A stretch of DNA of 64,000 nt from DASRJG01 sp032124015 (lineage in GTDB: Bacteria; Acidobacteriota; Polarisedimenticolia; Polarisedimenticolales; DASRJG01), in NCBI GenBank assembly GCA_032124015.1, contig JAQBEH010000121.1, positions 1 through 64,000 on the forward strand, read 5' to 3'. Positions 1-8,399 of this stretch are shown here, one piece after another. Below the pieces are notes generated by a model. That model did no database searches. It was given only the letters and a program-made list of their open reading frames with translations, and had not been told where the DNA came from. Both the position numbers and the translations under genes were made by a program. The first letter of the stretch is position 1. Each line of letters begins with the position of its first letter.

Positions 1-2058
1 GAGGGAGCCTGCGAGTCCTTCTGCCCCGCAGGCCAGGTGCTGTGCGGAACGCAGTGCGTCGACTTCGACAACGACAACGGTAACTGCGGTGCCTGCGGTA
101 GCGCCTGCGGCGAGGGCAGCTGCTGCAACGAAGGAGCCTGCGAGTCCTTCTGCCCCGCAGGCCAGGTGCTGTGCGGAACGCAGTGCGTCGACTTCGACAA
201 CGACAACGCCAATTGCGGCGCCTGCGACAACGCGTGCGGCGACGGCACCTGTTGCAGCGAAGGCACCTGCGCGTCGCTTTGCCCTGCCGGCCAGGTTTGG
301 TGCAACGACCAGTGCGTCGATTTGCAGAACGACAGCAGCAGTTGCGGCGCCTGCGGCAACGTCTGCGGCGAGGGCAGCTGCTGCAATGCCGGGGCATGCG
401 TCAGCACGTGCCCCGAGGGGCGCACGTTATGTGACGGCCAATGCGTCAATCTCCAGAGTGATCGGAGAAACTGCGGCACGTGCGGCAACCTCTGCGGACA
501 GAGCGACCACGACAGCGCGTGCCATCAAGGGCAGTGCGAGCACCTCCTCCTCAACGAATCACTGCACGATTCGTACCCGGTTCCGCCCATGTGCCCGAAC
601 CCGACGCCGACGCAGCCTGAGGCGGGTCAGTGCTCGAACTCAACACCGACCTACCCGACCCCCGGCTACTGCCACAACGCGACACCCTCGGATCCGATTC
701 CGGGCTACTGCCACAACGCGACACCTACGGATCCGATTCCGGGCTACTGCCACAACGCGACACCCTCGGATCCGATTCCGGGCTACTGTCACAATGAGAC
801 ACCCTCGGATCCGATACCGGGCTACTGTCACAACGAGACACCCTCGGATCCGATACCCGGGTCTTGCCCGAACGAGGAGCCATCGTCACCCGTGCCCGGT
901 TACTGTCAGAACCCCGATCCGTCCCCTGGTCCCGTGGCCGGCGTTTGCCCCGAACCTTCGGGACCGCCGTCGGGAAACGGTACGGAAATCTGCACGTTGC
1001 CCGAGACCACGACGACGATTCCGCCCGGAGGGTCGTCGATAACCTGCCTGCCGGGCGGCGTGCTGTTCAAGGAAGTCGCCACCGAGATCACCGTGTGCGG
1101 TGACGGCATCCCCGGCGTCGACGGGCAGTGCAACAACGCCACGACGAAGGTCACCACCGGCACGTTCAACCGGCTGGTGGCCGATCCGACGCTTTCCGTC
1201 GGGAACGCGTACGTCACTCCGTATTCCGTGCACGTCATCGCCGACAGCAGCAACGACGGGTTGATCGGACCCGGTGAAACCGCCAGCCTCATCATCGACA
1301 CGCTCAACGCGGGCCCGCTGAACATCACGAACGCCAGCGCGACACTCTCGGCGCCGGCGATCGATCTCACCGACGACGGTGTGGTCAACCCGGTGGGCAT
1401 CACCGTCAGCACCGCCTCGGTCTCGTACGGGACGATCTTCGGAACGCCGATCGCCTCCGACTGCACGGCGCCGCCACTGCAGCCTGCGTCGAACGTCACC
1501 GTCTTCCAGATCACCGTGCCGCTCGACCACCCGGGAGACACGAGCCACCCGCTCATCCTGACGGTGAACGGGACGGTCGACGGCGGGCCGTTCACGATGA
1601 GCGTTCCGATCGTGATCGGCATCGCGGACAAGTGCGATGCCGGGGCGAACACCCGCGACTTCGACGGCCTCGACGGGCTTGGGTCTCCGATGGCCAAGCT
1701 GGTACCCGAAGGCGAAACCGTGCCGTTCCCGTCGAGCTCGTTCAACGCGGGGAGCACGCGTCTGCTCAAGCTGCGGGTGACCTGCGGCGGCGTCAACCTG
1801 AGCGACAGTCTGGTCGACGCGCCGGAGATCATCGGCCTATCCGAAGCGACCCGAGGCGCGCTCGACATCCACGCGCTCAACCTCAACTCGGACAACACGA
1901 ACAACCCCAACGACCCGTTCTTCCGATTCAACAACGCCTTGACCGGCGGGCAGTGGGCCTACAGCATGCGCACGTCGTTGATCGGCACGGGTACGTTCAC
2001 GGTGACGATCCGCGTCGCCGGACGTAAAAATTACGTCGCCGGCTTCGACCTCCGATAG
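1..2058 (+). CDS. Cys-rich repeat secreted protein, 5' end missing
   Basis: The frame is open from the first base of the window, so the true start lies upstream. The visible N-terminal part holds tandem modules of about 43 residues, each with roughly ten cysteines in patterns such as CGACGxxCG and GSCCNEGxC, like the Stig1-type Cys-rich repeats common in secreted myxobacterial proteins. The first two modules are nearly identical at DNA level (129-nt period), so the duplication is recent. Next comes a Pro/Asn/Cys-rich stretch of 13-residue repeats (GYCHNATPSDPIP type), then about 350 residues without Cys repeats that read like beta-sandwich surface domains. A disulfide-rich extracellular or surface protein is likely. 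No enzyme motif is visible and the function is unknown. Confidence 0.8.
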   Translation, partial: EGACESFCPAGQVLCGTQCVDFDNDNGNCGACGSACGEGSCCNEGACESFCPAGQVLCGTQCVDFDNDNANCGACDNACGDGTCCSEGTCASLCPAGQVWCNDQCVDLQNDSSSCGACGNVCGEGSCCNAGACVSTCPEGRTLCDGQCVNLQSDRRNCGTCGNLCGQSDHDSACHQGQCEHLLLNESLHDSYPVPPMCPNPTPTQPEAGQCSNSTPTYPTPGYCHNATPSDPIPGYCHNATPTDPIPGYCHNATPSDPIPGYCHNETPSDPIPGYCHNETPSDPIPGSCPNEEPSSPVPGYCQNPDPSPGPVAGVCPEPSGPPSGNGTEICTLPETTTTIPPGGSSITCLPGGVLFKEVATEITVCGDGIPGVDGQCNNATTKVTTGTFNRLVADPTLSVGNAYVTPYSVHVIADSSNDGLIGPGETASLIIDTLNAGPLNITNASATLSAPAIDLTDDGVVNPVGITVSTASVSYGTIFGTPIASDCTAPPLQPASNVTVFQITVPLDHPGDTSHPLILTVNGTVDGGPFTMSVPIVIGIADKCDAGANTRDFDGLDGLGSPMAKLVPEGETVPFPSSSFNAGSTRLLKLRVTCGGVNLSDSLVDAPEIIGLSEATRGALDIHALNLNSDNTNNPNDPFFRFNNALTGGQWAYSMRTSLIGTGTFTVTIRVAGRKNYVAGFDLR
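664..897 (+). repeat. 39-bp coding minisatellite
   Basis: Six consecutive 39-nt units, the last diverged, encode 13-residue GYCHN-x-TPSDPIP units inside the Cys-rich protein. Units 1 to 3 differ by only one or two bases; units 4 and 5 change CHNAT to CHNET. The reading frame is kept throughout. This looks like a slippage-prone protein repeat, not a CRISPR array: there are no variable spacers. Confidence 0.9.
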
Positions 2059-2085
2059 ACTGAGACCGAGTCCTGAAGGTTACGG

Positions 2086-2109
2086 CGCCGCCCGCCTCGG
2101 CGGGCGGCG
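2086..2109 (+). terminator. GC-rich hairpin between genes
   Basis: An 11-bp perfect inverted repeat (CGCCGCCCGCC / GGCGGGCGGCG) with a two-base centre lies 28 nt after the stop of the Cys-rich gene and about 20 nt before the next start codon. There is no U-tract, so it could be a weak terminator or an mRNA-stabilising stem; a classic intrinsic terminator is not shown. Confidence 0.5.
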
Positions 2110-2130
2110 TCACCTCGCTGAGGGGGAATG

Positions 2131-5100
2131 ATGAACGTTTGGAAACGCTCGATCCAAGGTGGGGTACGCACGAGGGCGCTGGTCGCCCTCGTCGCATTCA
2201 TGGCGTCCGCAACCTTTTCGGCGCGCGCCGCCGACGTGGGCCTCGCGAAGGTCACCGCGATCCAGAACACGGTCGAGACGAAGCCGGCGGCCGCCACCAC
2301 GTGGAAGCCTTCGACCGAGGGACAGGCGCTCGCGGCGAAGGACCGCATTCGTACCGGGCCCGCCAGCCGGGCGTCCCTTCTGTACTCGGACCAGACGCTG
2401 CACCGGCTGAACGAAAAGAGCGAGGTCGAGATCGTGGCGCCGGCTTCGGGCGGAAGCGGCATCGTCAAGATCCTCTCGGGTCAGAGCTACTTCATCAGCC
2501 GCACACCGAAGGACTTCGGACGCGTACAGACGCCGACCGTCACCGCGGCGATCAAGGGAACCGAGTTTTCCGTGGGCGTCGACGACGACGGCACGACGGT
2601 CATCACGATGATCGAAGGGACCGTCGCCGCTTCGAACGAGTTCGGCGCGGTCACCGTCACCGGCGGCGAGCAGGCCGTGACGCAGCCGGGCAAGGCCCCG
2701 CAGCGCCGCATCATCGTCCGGCCGCGCGACGCGGTGCAGTGGTCGTTGTATTACCCATCGGTCCTGGGAGGGGCGGACGCGGAACGCCTGAAGGGCATGG
2801 GCCCCGCGGGCGATCGGCTCTCCCTCGCCGCTTCGGAGCTGTCCACGGGACAGGTCGATGCGGCGCGCGCGCTGATCGATGAAGCCCTCGCAGCCGATTC
2901 CAACAATCCCGTCGCCTTGGCGCTCGCGTCGGTCGTGGCGCTCGCGAACGATCGCGTGGACGAGGCCCGCACCCTCGCGGACCAAGCTCTGGCAGCCGAC
3001 GCCAACTCGCCGTCGGCTCTTCTCGCCGGTTCCTTCGCGGCCCAGGCGGAATTCGACCTCGCCCGCGCAGCCCAGCTCGCCGAAAAGGCCGCGGCGCTGG
3101 ACCCGACCAGCGCGGAGGCCCAGGCGAGAGTCGCCGAGCTTCGTCTCGCGCAAGGCGATCACGCCGGCGCGCGCAAGGCCGCCGACGCCGCGATCGCCCG
3201 CCAACCCGATAACGCCCGCGCCAACACCGTGCTCGGCTTCGTCCATCTCGCCGCCTACGAAACCGAGGAGGCCTCAGCCTCGTTCGATCGCGCCGTTCAG
3301 GCCGACGCCGGCTTCCCGCTCGCTCACGCCGGGCGCGGAATCGCCCGATTCCGTCTGGGCAGCCTCGCGGCCGGCCGCGAAGACCTCCAGACCGCCGTCA
3401 TGCTCGACCCCGCGGAATCTCTCTACCGTTCGTACCTCGGCAAGGCCTACTACGAAGAGTACCGATCGAAGGACGCCGGCAAGGAGTACGCCGCCGCGAA
3501 AGACCTCGACCCCAAAGACCCGACGCCGTGGCTGTACTCGGCGATCCTCTTGCAGACCGAAAATCGGCCCGTCGAAGCGCTGGAAAACTTGAACGGCGCC
3601 ATGCAGCGCAACGACAACCGCGCGGTCTACCGCTCGCGCCTCCTCCTCGACGAAGACCGCGCCGTCCGCTCGACCGACCTGGCCAGGATCTACACGGACT
3701 TGGGGTTCGAGTCGCTCGGCCTCGTGGCCGCGCGCCGCAGCGCCGACCAGAGCCAGTCCAACTACTCGAGCCACCTCTTCCTCGCCGGGAACTACCGAAA
3801 GCTTCCCGGCTTCGCCTCGTCGTTCCTCAGCGAAACCCTCCAAGCGCGGATCTACCAGCCGGTCGGCGTGAACTCGGTGCGCCGCGACACACAAGACGGG
3901 ATCGTCGGGCTCAACGAATACACCGCCCTGTTCGACCGCCCCCGGGCCCGCGGCTACGTCAGCGGCTCGTACGGCATGACCGACACCGACCTGAACTCGT
4001 ACTTCCCCGGGAACCCATCCTGCGGCGCCGTCCCTTGCGTCGATCTCTTCTCGATCGACGACAGCAACAACTGGAGCGGCGATCTGACGGGGACCTATCA
4101 CAACGACCGTTTTTCCGGGAAGCTCGCGATCAGCTCCTACAGCGACGACGGCTTCCGGAAGAACAACGCACAGGACGGGACGGTCTACTCGCTGTTCTTG
4201 GAGGGCGCCGCGACGTCGCGCGACACGATCCAGTTCAACGCCATCGTCGCCAATCGCAAAACCGGCGACCTCCCACTGCGCCAGATCCCCGTGCTGATCT
4301 TCCCGGAGACGTTCGACACCGATGAATACAATTTCGGCCTCGGATGGCACCGCTCGTTCTCTCCGGGAACCGATCTCGCCGTGTCGGCGATCTGGAACAA
4401 GACGGATCAGACGGGAACGCTGCTCGACGGCTCGCTGAATCCCACGGACGTCTCGGCCACGACGTCGCTCAGCGGCCCGCAGATCGAAGCCCAGTTCGTT
4501 CACCGCGTCGGCCGGTACGGTTGGATCGCCGGCGCGGGAGGGTTCGACGGGACGATCGAGTCCAAGTCCTCGCTGTCGGCGACGACCATCGAGGGCAGCG
4601 AGCTGTATGGAAACGCCTACGGCTACCTGAAGGTGTCGGGACTGGGCCCGGTCGAGTTGGTCGGCGGGCTGGCCGTCGAAAGCGTCGACTCGCCGGTGGG
4701 CCTGATCGCCCCGCGCGACTCGAACGTCTTCCCGACCGACGTCCGTTATCAGAACACACAGGTGAGCCCGAAGTTCGGGCTGACCTCGACGTACCCCGAG
4801 GCGGGACTCACCCTCCGCGCCGCGGCGTTTTCCCGTCTGGCCCCCTCCATCGGGCGTCTCCAGACCTTGGAGCCGACCCAGGTGTCCGGCTTCAACCAGT
4901 TCTACGAGGACGTGGGCGGCACCGAGTCCTGGAACTACGGCGTGGGGTTCGACCAGCAGTTCCTCTCGAAGATCTTCTTCGGCGGCTCGTGGGTCATCCG
5001 TCACCTCGACGTGCCGGAAGCCACCTGCACCAACCCGGATCCGTTCGGCGGTTGCGGCTTCCAGTCGGGCACCGAGCTGGCGATCAGAAATTCCAAGGGG

Positions 5101-5541
5101 GATCTCGCGTCGGCCTACTTCAACGTGCTGATCGGCAAGTACGTCGCGGGCTCGATCAACTGGGACCTCAACCAGCGCAGCTTCGACACGACGCAGGTCT
5201 CCCCGGTGGGGTTGTTCCAGAGCTACGTGAAGACCGAGCGTTATCACCCGCAGGTGCGCGTCTTCCTGCCGATCGGCTTTTTCGCCGCAGTCGGCGCGAC
5301 CTATCGCACGCAGCGTGTCGATGAGACCGACGACCTCACGGTGCCGGTCACGCGGGTCGAACGGCCCAAGTTCTGGACGATGGACGCGGAGGTCGGCTGG
5401 AGGCTCCCGAAGCGGCTCGGGTTCGTGACCCTCGCGGGAACGAACCTCACCGATCGTGAGTTCGACTTCTACGAACAGTCGCTGCAAGAGCAGGTGATCC
5501 CGGCGCGGCGGGTCGTCTTGAGAGCGGACTTCCAGTTCTGA
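2131..5541 (+). CDS. FecR-domain / TPR / outer-membrane beta-barrel fusion protein
   Basis: 1136 residues. A signal peptide (ends near ARAAD) is followed by a FecR-like domain (about 55-190, with the typical GTEFSVGV segment), seven or so TPR units rich in Ala/Asp (about 220-500), and a long beta-strand-rich C-terminal half (about 540-1136) ending in an aromatic residue (ADFQF). The last part resembles the barrel of TonB-dependent receptors (NLTDREF motif near the end) but has no plug domain. Two ATGs lie side by side; the second (2131) is better spaced from the GGGGG ribosome site. The stop codon overlaps the start of the CHASE2 cyclase by one base, so the two products are probably made together: an envelope protein paired with an inner-membrane signalling enzyme. 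The ligand is unknown. Confidence 0.85.
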   Translation: MNVWKRSIQGGVRTRALVALVAFMASATFSARAADVGLAKVTAIQNTVETKPAAATTWKPSTEGQALAAKDRIRTGPASRASLLYSDQTLHRLNEKSEVEIVAPASGGSGIVKILSGQSYFISRTPKDFGRVQTPTVTAAIKGTEFSVGVDDDGTTVITMIEGTVAASNEFGAVTVTGGEQAVTQPGKAPQRRIIVRPRDAVQWSLYYPSVLGGADAERLKGMGPAGDRLSLAASELSTGQVDAARALIDEALAADSNNPVALALASVVALANDRVDEARTLADQALAADANSPSALLAGSFAAQAEFDLARAAQLAEKAAALDPTSAEAQARVAELRLAQGDHAGARKAADAAIARQPDNARANTVLGFVHLAAYETEEASASFDRAVQADAGFPLAHAGRGIARFRLGSLAAGREDLQTAVMLDPAESLYRSYLGKAYYEEYRSKDAGKEYAAAKDLDPKDPTPWLYSAILLQTENRPVEALENLNGAMQRNDNRAVYRSRLLLDEDRAVRSTDLARIYTDLGFESLGLVAARRSADQSQSNYSSHLFLAGNYRKLPGFASSFLSETLQARIYQPVGVNSVRRDTQDGIVGLNEYTALFDRPRARGYVSGSYGMTDTDLNSYFPGNPSCGAVPCVDLFSIDDSNNWSGDLTGTYHNDRFSGKLAISSYSDDGFRKNNAQDGTVYSLFLEGAATSRDTIQFNAIVANRKTGDLPLRQIPVLIFPETFDTDEYNFGLGWHRSFSPGTDLAVSAIWNKTDQTGTLLDGSLNPTDVSATTSLSGPQIEAQFVHRVGRYGWIAGAGGFDGTIESKSSLSATTIEGSELYGNAYGYLKVSGLGPVELVGGLAVESVDSPVGLIAPRDSNVFPTDVRYQNTQVSPKFGLTSTYPEAGLTLRAAAFSRLAPSIGRLQTLEPTQVSGFNQFYEDVGGTESWNYGVGFDQQFLSKIFFGGSWVIRHLDVPEATCTNPDPFGGCGFQSGTELAIRNSKGDLASAYFNVLIGKYVAGSINWDLNQRSFDTTQVSPVGLFQSYVKTERYHPQVRVFLPIGFFAAVGATYRTQRVDETDDLTVPVTRVERPKFWTMDAEVGWRLPKRLGFVTLAGTNLTDREFDFYEQSLQEQVIPARRVVLRADFQF

Positions 5542-7547
5542 TGGGTCCCTGGCGGCGGCTCCGCCGGACCCGGTCCGCGATTCTCCTGGCGCTGATTCCG
5601 GGGCTGCTCGGTATCGCGCTCACGTACTGGGGACCGGCGGCCATCTTTGAGAAGGCCAACGGGCTCGACTCGTTGTTCGCCCTGCGTGGTCCGCGCACAC
5701 CGCCACCCGAGGTCTGCGTCGTGGCCATCGACGACGATTCCTACGACGTGGTCGGCCGCGACAAGACGTTGGCGTGGGAGCGCGGCCTTCACGCCGAGCT
5801 GATCCGAACGCTCAAGCGGGAAGGCGCGCGTGCCGTCGCCTTCGACGTGCTCTTCGACGGGGAAGGCGCCAACCCCGACCAGGACGCCGCGTTCGCCGCG
5901 GCGCTCGCCGAAACGGGTATCGTCGTTTTGGGGGCGTCGGTCGTCATCACCGAAGACCCCCTCTTCAATCTGGCCCGGATCGAGGAACCATACGAGCCCT
6001 TCGCCCTGGCTGCCGCCGCGGTCGCCGACGTCAACTTCCCGACCGACGGCGACGGGGTGATTCGCTACGCGTGGCCGGCGCGCGAGGGCCGGCCCGGCCT
6101 GGCGCTGGCCGCCTACGAGTTGGCTACGGGCGACACGTCGCAGCGCAGCGCAGACGCGCGCCTCATCGACTACTACGGCCCGGCGCGCACGATCAAGACG
6201 GTGTCGATCTATCAAGCATTGGATCCGAAACAGTACCTGCCCCCGGGGTTCTTCAAGAACAAGATCGTCTTCGTCGGCGCGTCGCAGGATGCGGCCCCCG
6301 GACTCGCCCCGAAGGACGCCTTCCTGACGCCGTTTCGCGGCAAGCGCGGCCGGACGACGTTCGGCGTCGAGATCCACGCCGCCCTCGCGGCGAACTTCCT
6401 TGAGCATCGCCAGGTCAAGCTTCTCGATCGCCGGCTCGAGATGGCGCTCTTACTTTTCCTCCCGCTCATCGCGTCGCTGACGTTCATGGCCCTGAGGCCG
6501 CTGGCGGGGGGCGCCGCGTTCGTCGTGATGCTGGCCGGGCCCTGGGTGATGGCGTACTTCGCTTTCGCGCTGTCGAATCTCTGGCTCCCGGTCGTGATCC
6601 CGTCCGCGATCCAGCTACCGATGTCCTACGGCTTGAGCCTGATCTGGTACTACCTGACGACGGTCCGTGACCGCGAGAAGATCAAGCGCGCGTTCGGGCT
6701 GTACCTGTCTCCAGAGATGATCCGGCGGATCGCGGAGGACCCCGATGCGGTCAACCTCGGCGGCCAGGAGCTCGTCGGGACCGCCGTCTTCACCGACATC
6801 AAGGGGTTCACGTCGATCGCCGAAGGGATGAGCGCCCCCGAGACCGCGGCGATGTTGAACGCCTACTTCTCCGACGCCACCAGGCATGTATTCGACGCCG
6901 GCGGCACACTCATCAAGTACATCGGCGACGCGGTGTTCGCGATCTGGGGCGCGCCGATCCGCCGCGACGACCACGCGACCCAAGCCTGCATCGCCGCTTT
7001 GGCCCTGGCCCGCGCGCAAGAGGCGGTGGGTCCTGATGCGGGCCCGGTCGCGAGCCTGGTCACGCGGATCGGCGTCCACACCGGTCCGATGCTCGTCGGG
7101 AACCTGGGCTCGGCACAGCGGTTCGACTACACCGCAATCGGCGACGCCGTGAACCTCGCCTCGCGCATCGAGGGGCTGAACAAGGCCTTTGGAAGTCTCG
7201 CACTGGCGAGCGGCGAGGCGATCGCGGCCACCGACGGCCGGTTCGTCACCCGCTCGTTCGGACGCGCGCGGGTCGTCGGACGGCACGAGCCGGTCGAGTT
7301 GCACGAACTGATCGCAACCAGGGACGAGACGGGGCGGAGCGATGAGGCGCTCCTCGAGGCGTTTGCAGCGGCTCGCGAAGATTTCGAGGCCGGGCGCTTT
7401 GAAAAAGCCGCGGCCGGGTTCCGGGCGGCGCTTGCTCTCACGGGCGGGAAGGACGGGGCGTCGGCGTTCTTCCTCAAGTACGCCGAGCGTCTGGCCGCGG
7501 CGCCCCCGGCATCGTGGGACGGCGTTGTCGTGTTCGAATCGAAATAG
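5541..7547 (+). CDS. CHASE2-domain adenylate cyclase (class III)
   Basis: 668 residues. An N-terminal membrane segment leads into a periplasmic CHASE2 sensor domain (about 40-290), then three closely spaced transmembrane helices (about 300-385) and a cytoplasmic class III cyclase domain (about 405-590). Both metal-binding aspartates are present (FTDIKGFT and YIGDAVFA). The substrate-choosing Lys in TLIKYIGD and Asp in TAIGDAVNLASR point to ATP, and the transition-state Asn/Arg are also in NLASR. So it should make cAMP in response to an envelope signal. The start ATG overlaps the upstream stop (TGATG), which couples it to the FecR-TPR-barrel protein. FecR/CHASE2/cyclase neighbourhoods are known in several phyla; their ligands mostly are not. 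Confidence 0.92.
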   Translation: MGPWRRLRRTRSAILLALIPGLLGIALTYWGPAAIFEKANGLDSLFALRGPRTPPPEVCVVAIDDDSYDVVGRDKTLAWERGLHAELIRTLKREGARAVAFDVLFDGEGANPDQDAAFAAALAETGIVVLGASVVITEDPLFNLARIEEPYEPFALAAAAVADVNFPTDGDGVIRYAWPAREGRPGLALAAYELATGDTSQRSADARLIDYYGPARTIKTVSIYQALDPKQYLPPGFFKNKIVFVGASQDAAPGLAPKDAFLTPFRGKRGRTTFGVEIHAALAANFLEHRQVKLLDRRLEMALLLFLPLIASLTFMALRPLAGGAAFVVMLAGPWVMAYFAFALSNLWLPVVIPSAIQLPMSYGLSLIWYYLTTVRDREKIKRAFGLYLSPEMIRRIAEDPDAVNLGGQELVGTAVFTDIKGFTSIAEGMSAPETAAMLNAYFSDATRHVFDAGGTLIKYIGDAVFAIWGAPIRRDDHATQACIAALALARAQEAVGPDAGPVASLVTRIGVHTGPMLVGNLGSAQRFDYTAIGDAVNLASRIEGLNKAFGSLALASGEAIAATDGRFVTRSFGRARVVGRHEPVELHELIATRDETGRSDEALLEAFAAAREDFEAGRFEKAAAGFRAALALTGGKDGASAFFLKYAERLAAAPPASWDGVVVFESK

Positions 7548-7559
7548 GCGTCGCGCGGC

Positions 7560-8399
7560 TCAGTACAGCCCCAGCTTCGTCAGGATCTTTTTCGTCATGT
7601 CGCGAGCGATCCACCCGGCGGGCCGGCGATCGCGAGAAACGACGCGGTCGGTGTAGCTCGTCACGAAGACGTACTCGCGATCCCCGCGGGACACATGACC
7701 GACAAACCAGCCCAGCCACAGGCTCGGCTCCTGGTTCGCCCCGGGCGCGCCAACGCCCCCCGAGCCCGTCTTCCCGTGGAGCGTCCATCCCGAGGCCGAC
7801 GTGTCGATGAGCGTGATCTTCTTCGTCATGTCGAAGGCGTGTTTCGAGACCGGAAGCTCCTCGCGCCAGAACCGCTGCCAGAAGACCAACTCCTCGTCGG
7901 GCGAGATCAGAAGCGATGAGCTGAGCCACGCCGTCGCGAGGCCGCCCGACATGTCTTGGTTTCCGAACTCGAAGCGCGCGAGGTACGCCTTCACCTCGTC
8001 CATTCCGAGCAGAGGCGTCAGACGCTGCGAGAACCACACCACCGAGTTCTGCATCCAGGTCGCCGCCGTCTGGTCGCGATTCCAGACGTCACGGGACGTC
8101 TTCGTACCGTCCCACGTCATCGACGACTTGTCATCCTCGAGAACGCCCGCATCAAACGCCATGAGAGCGAGCGGAACTTTGAATGTCGAACAGGGCGACG
8201 TGCGCAGGGCGCATCGACCGGGATCGGAGCGCACGACCAGCGTGTTCGTCTTCAGGTCGTAGAGCTCGAAACAGCCGTCGCGCCCGGCGAACAACTTTGC
8301 GAAGTCCGGCTCGCCGGACCGCGCAACTGCAGGCGCGGTGAGTAGCAGCGCGATCAGCAGGCCTGATGCGACCAGGCCTTGAAGCGCGCTGTCTTTCAT
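7560..8399 (-). CDS. Class D (OXA-type) serine beta-lactamase
   Basis: 279 residues with a signal peptide (residues 1 to about 26), so the enzyme acts in the periplasm and hydrolyses beta-lactams through an acyl-enzyme. All class D motifs are visible: S71-T-F-K74 (nucleophile and general-base Lys), S119-V-V, F145-G-N and K210-T-G. The Trp usual in the omega loop is plausible but not checked. The ATG at 8399 overlaps the stop of the upstream oxidoreductase (ATGA), which favours this start over longer in-frame options. Base and codon use match the neighbours and no mobile element is near, so this looks like a resident gene and not a recent acquisition. Distant from the clinical OXA subgroups as far as I can judge. 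Confidence 0.93.
   Translation of the reverse strand: MKDSALQGLVASGLLIALLLTAPAVARSGEPDFAKLFAGRDGCFELYDLKTNTLVVRSDPGRCALRTSPCSTFKVPLALMAFDAGVLEDDKSSMTWDGTKTSRDVWNRDQTAATWMQNSVVWFSQRLTPLLGMDEVKAYLARFEFGNQDMSGGLATAWLSSSLLISPDEELVFWQRFWREELPVSKHAFDMTKKITLIDTSASGWTLHGKTGSGGVGAPGANQEPSLWLGWFVGHVSRGDREYVFVTSYTDRVVSRDRRPAGWIARDMTKKILTKLGLY

Noticed and set aside
664..897. CRISPR-like array of 39-bp repeats
   Set aside because: The units are contiguous, in frame and code GYCHN repeats; there are no unique spacers and no cas genes.
3274..5487. Long antisense frame of 737 codons under the FecR-TPR-barrel gene
   Set aside because: It is a GC-driven shadow: Arg/Val/Asp-rich, no domain motif, and lies opposite a gene with clear signal peptide and domains.
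7560..8399. Beta-lactamase as a recently acquired resistance gene
   Set aside because: No mobile element, repeat or change of base composition; coupled to a resident-looking gene.
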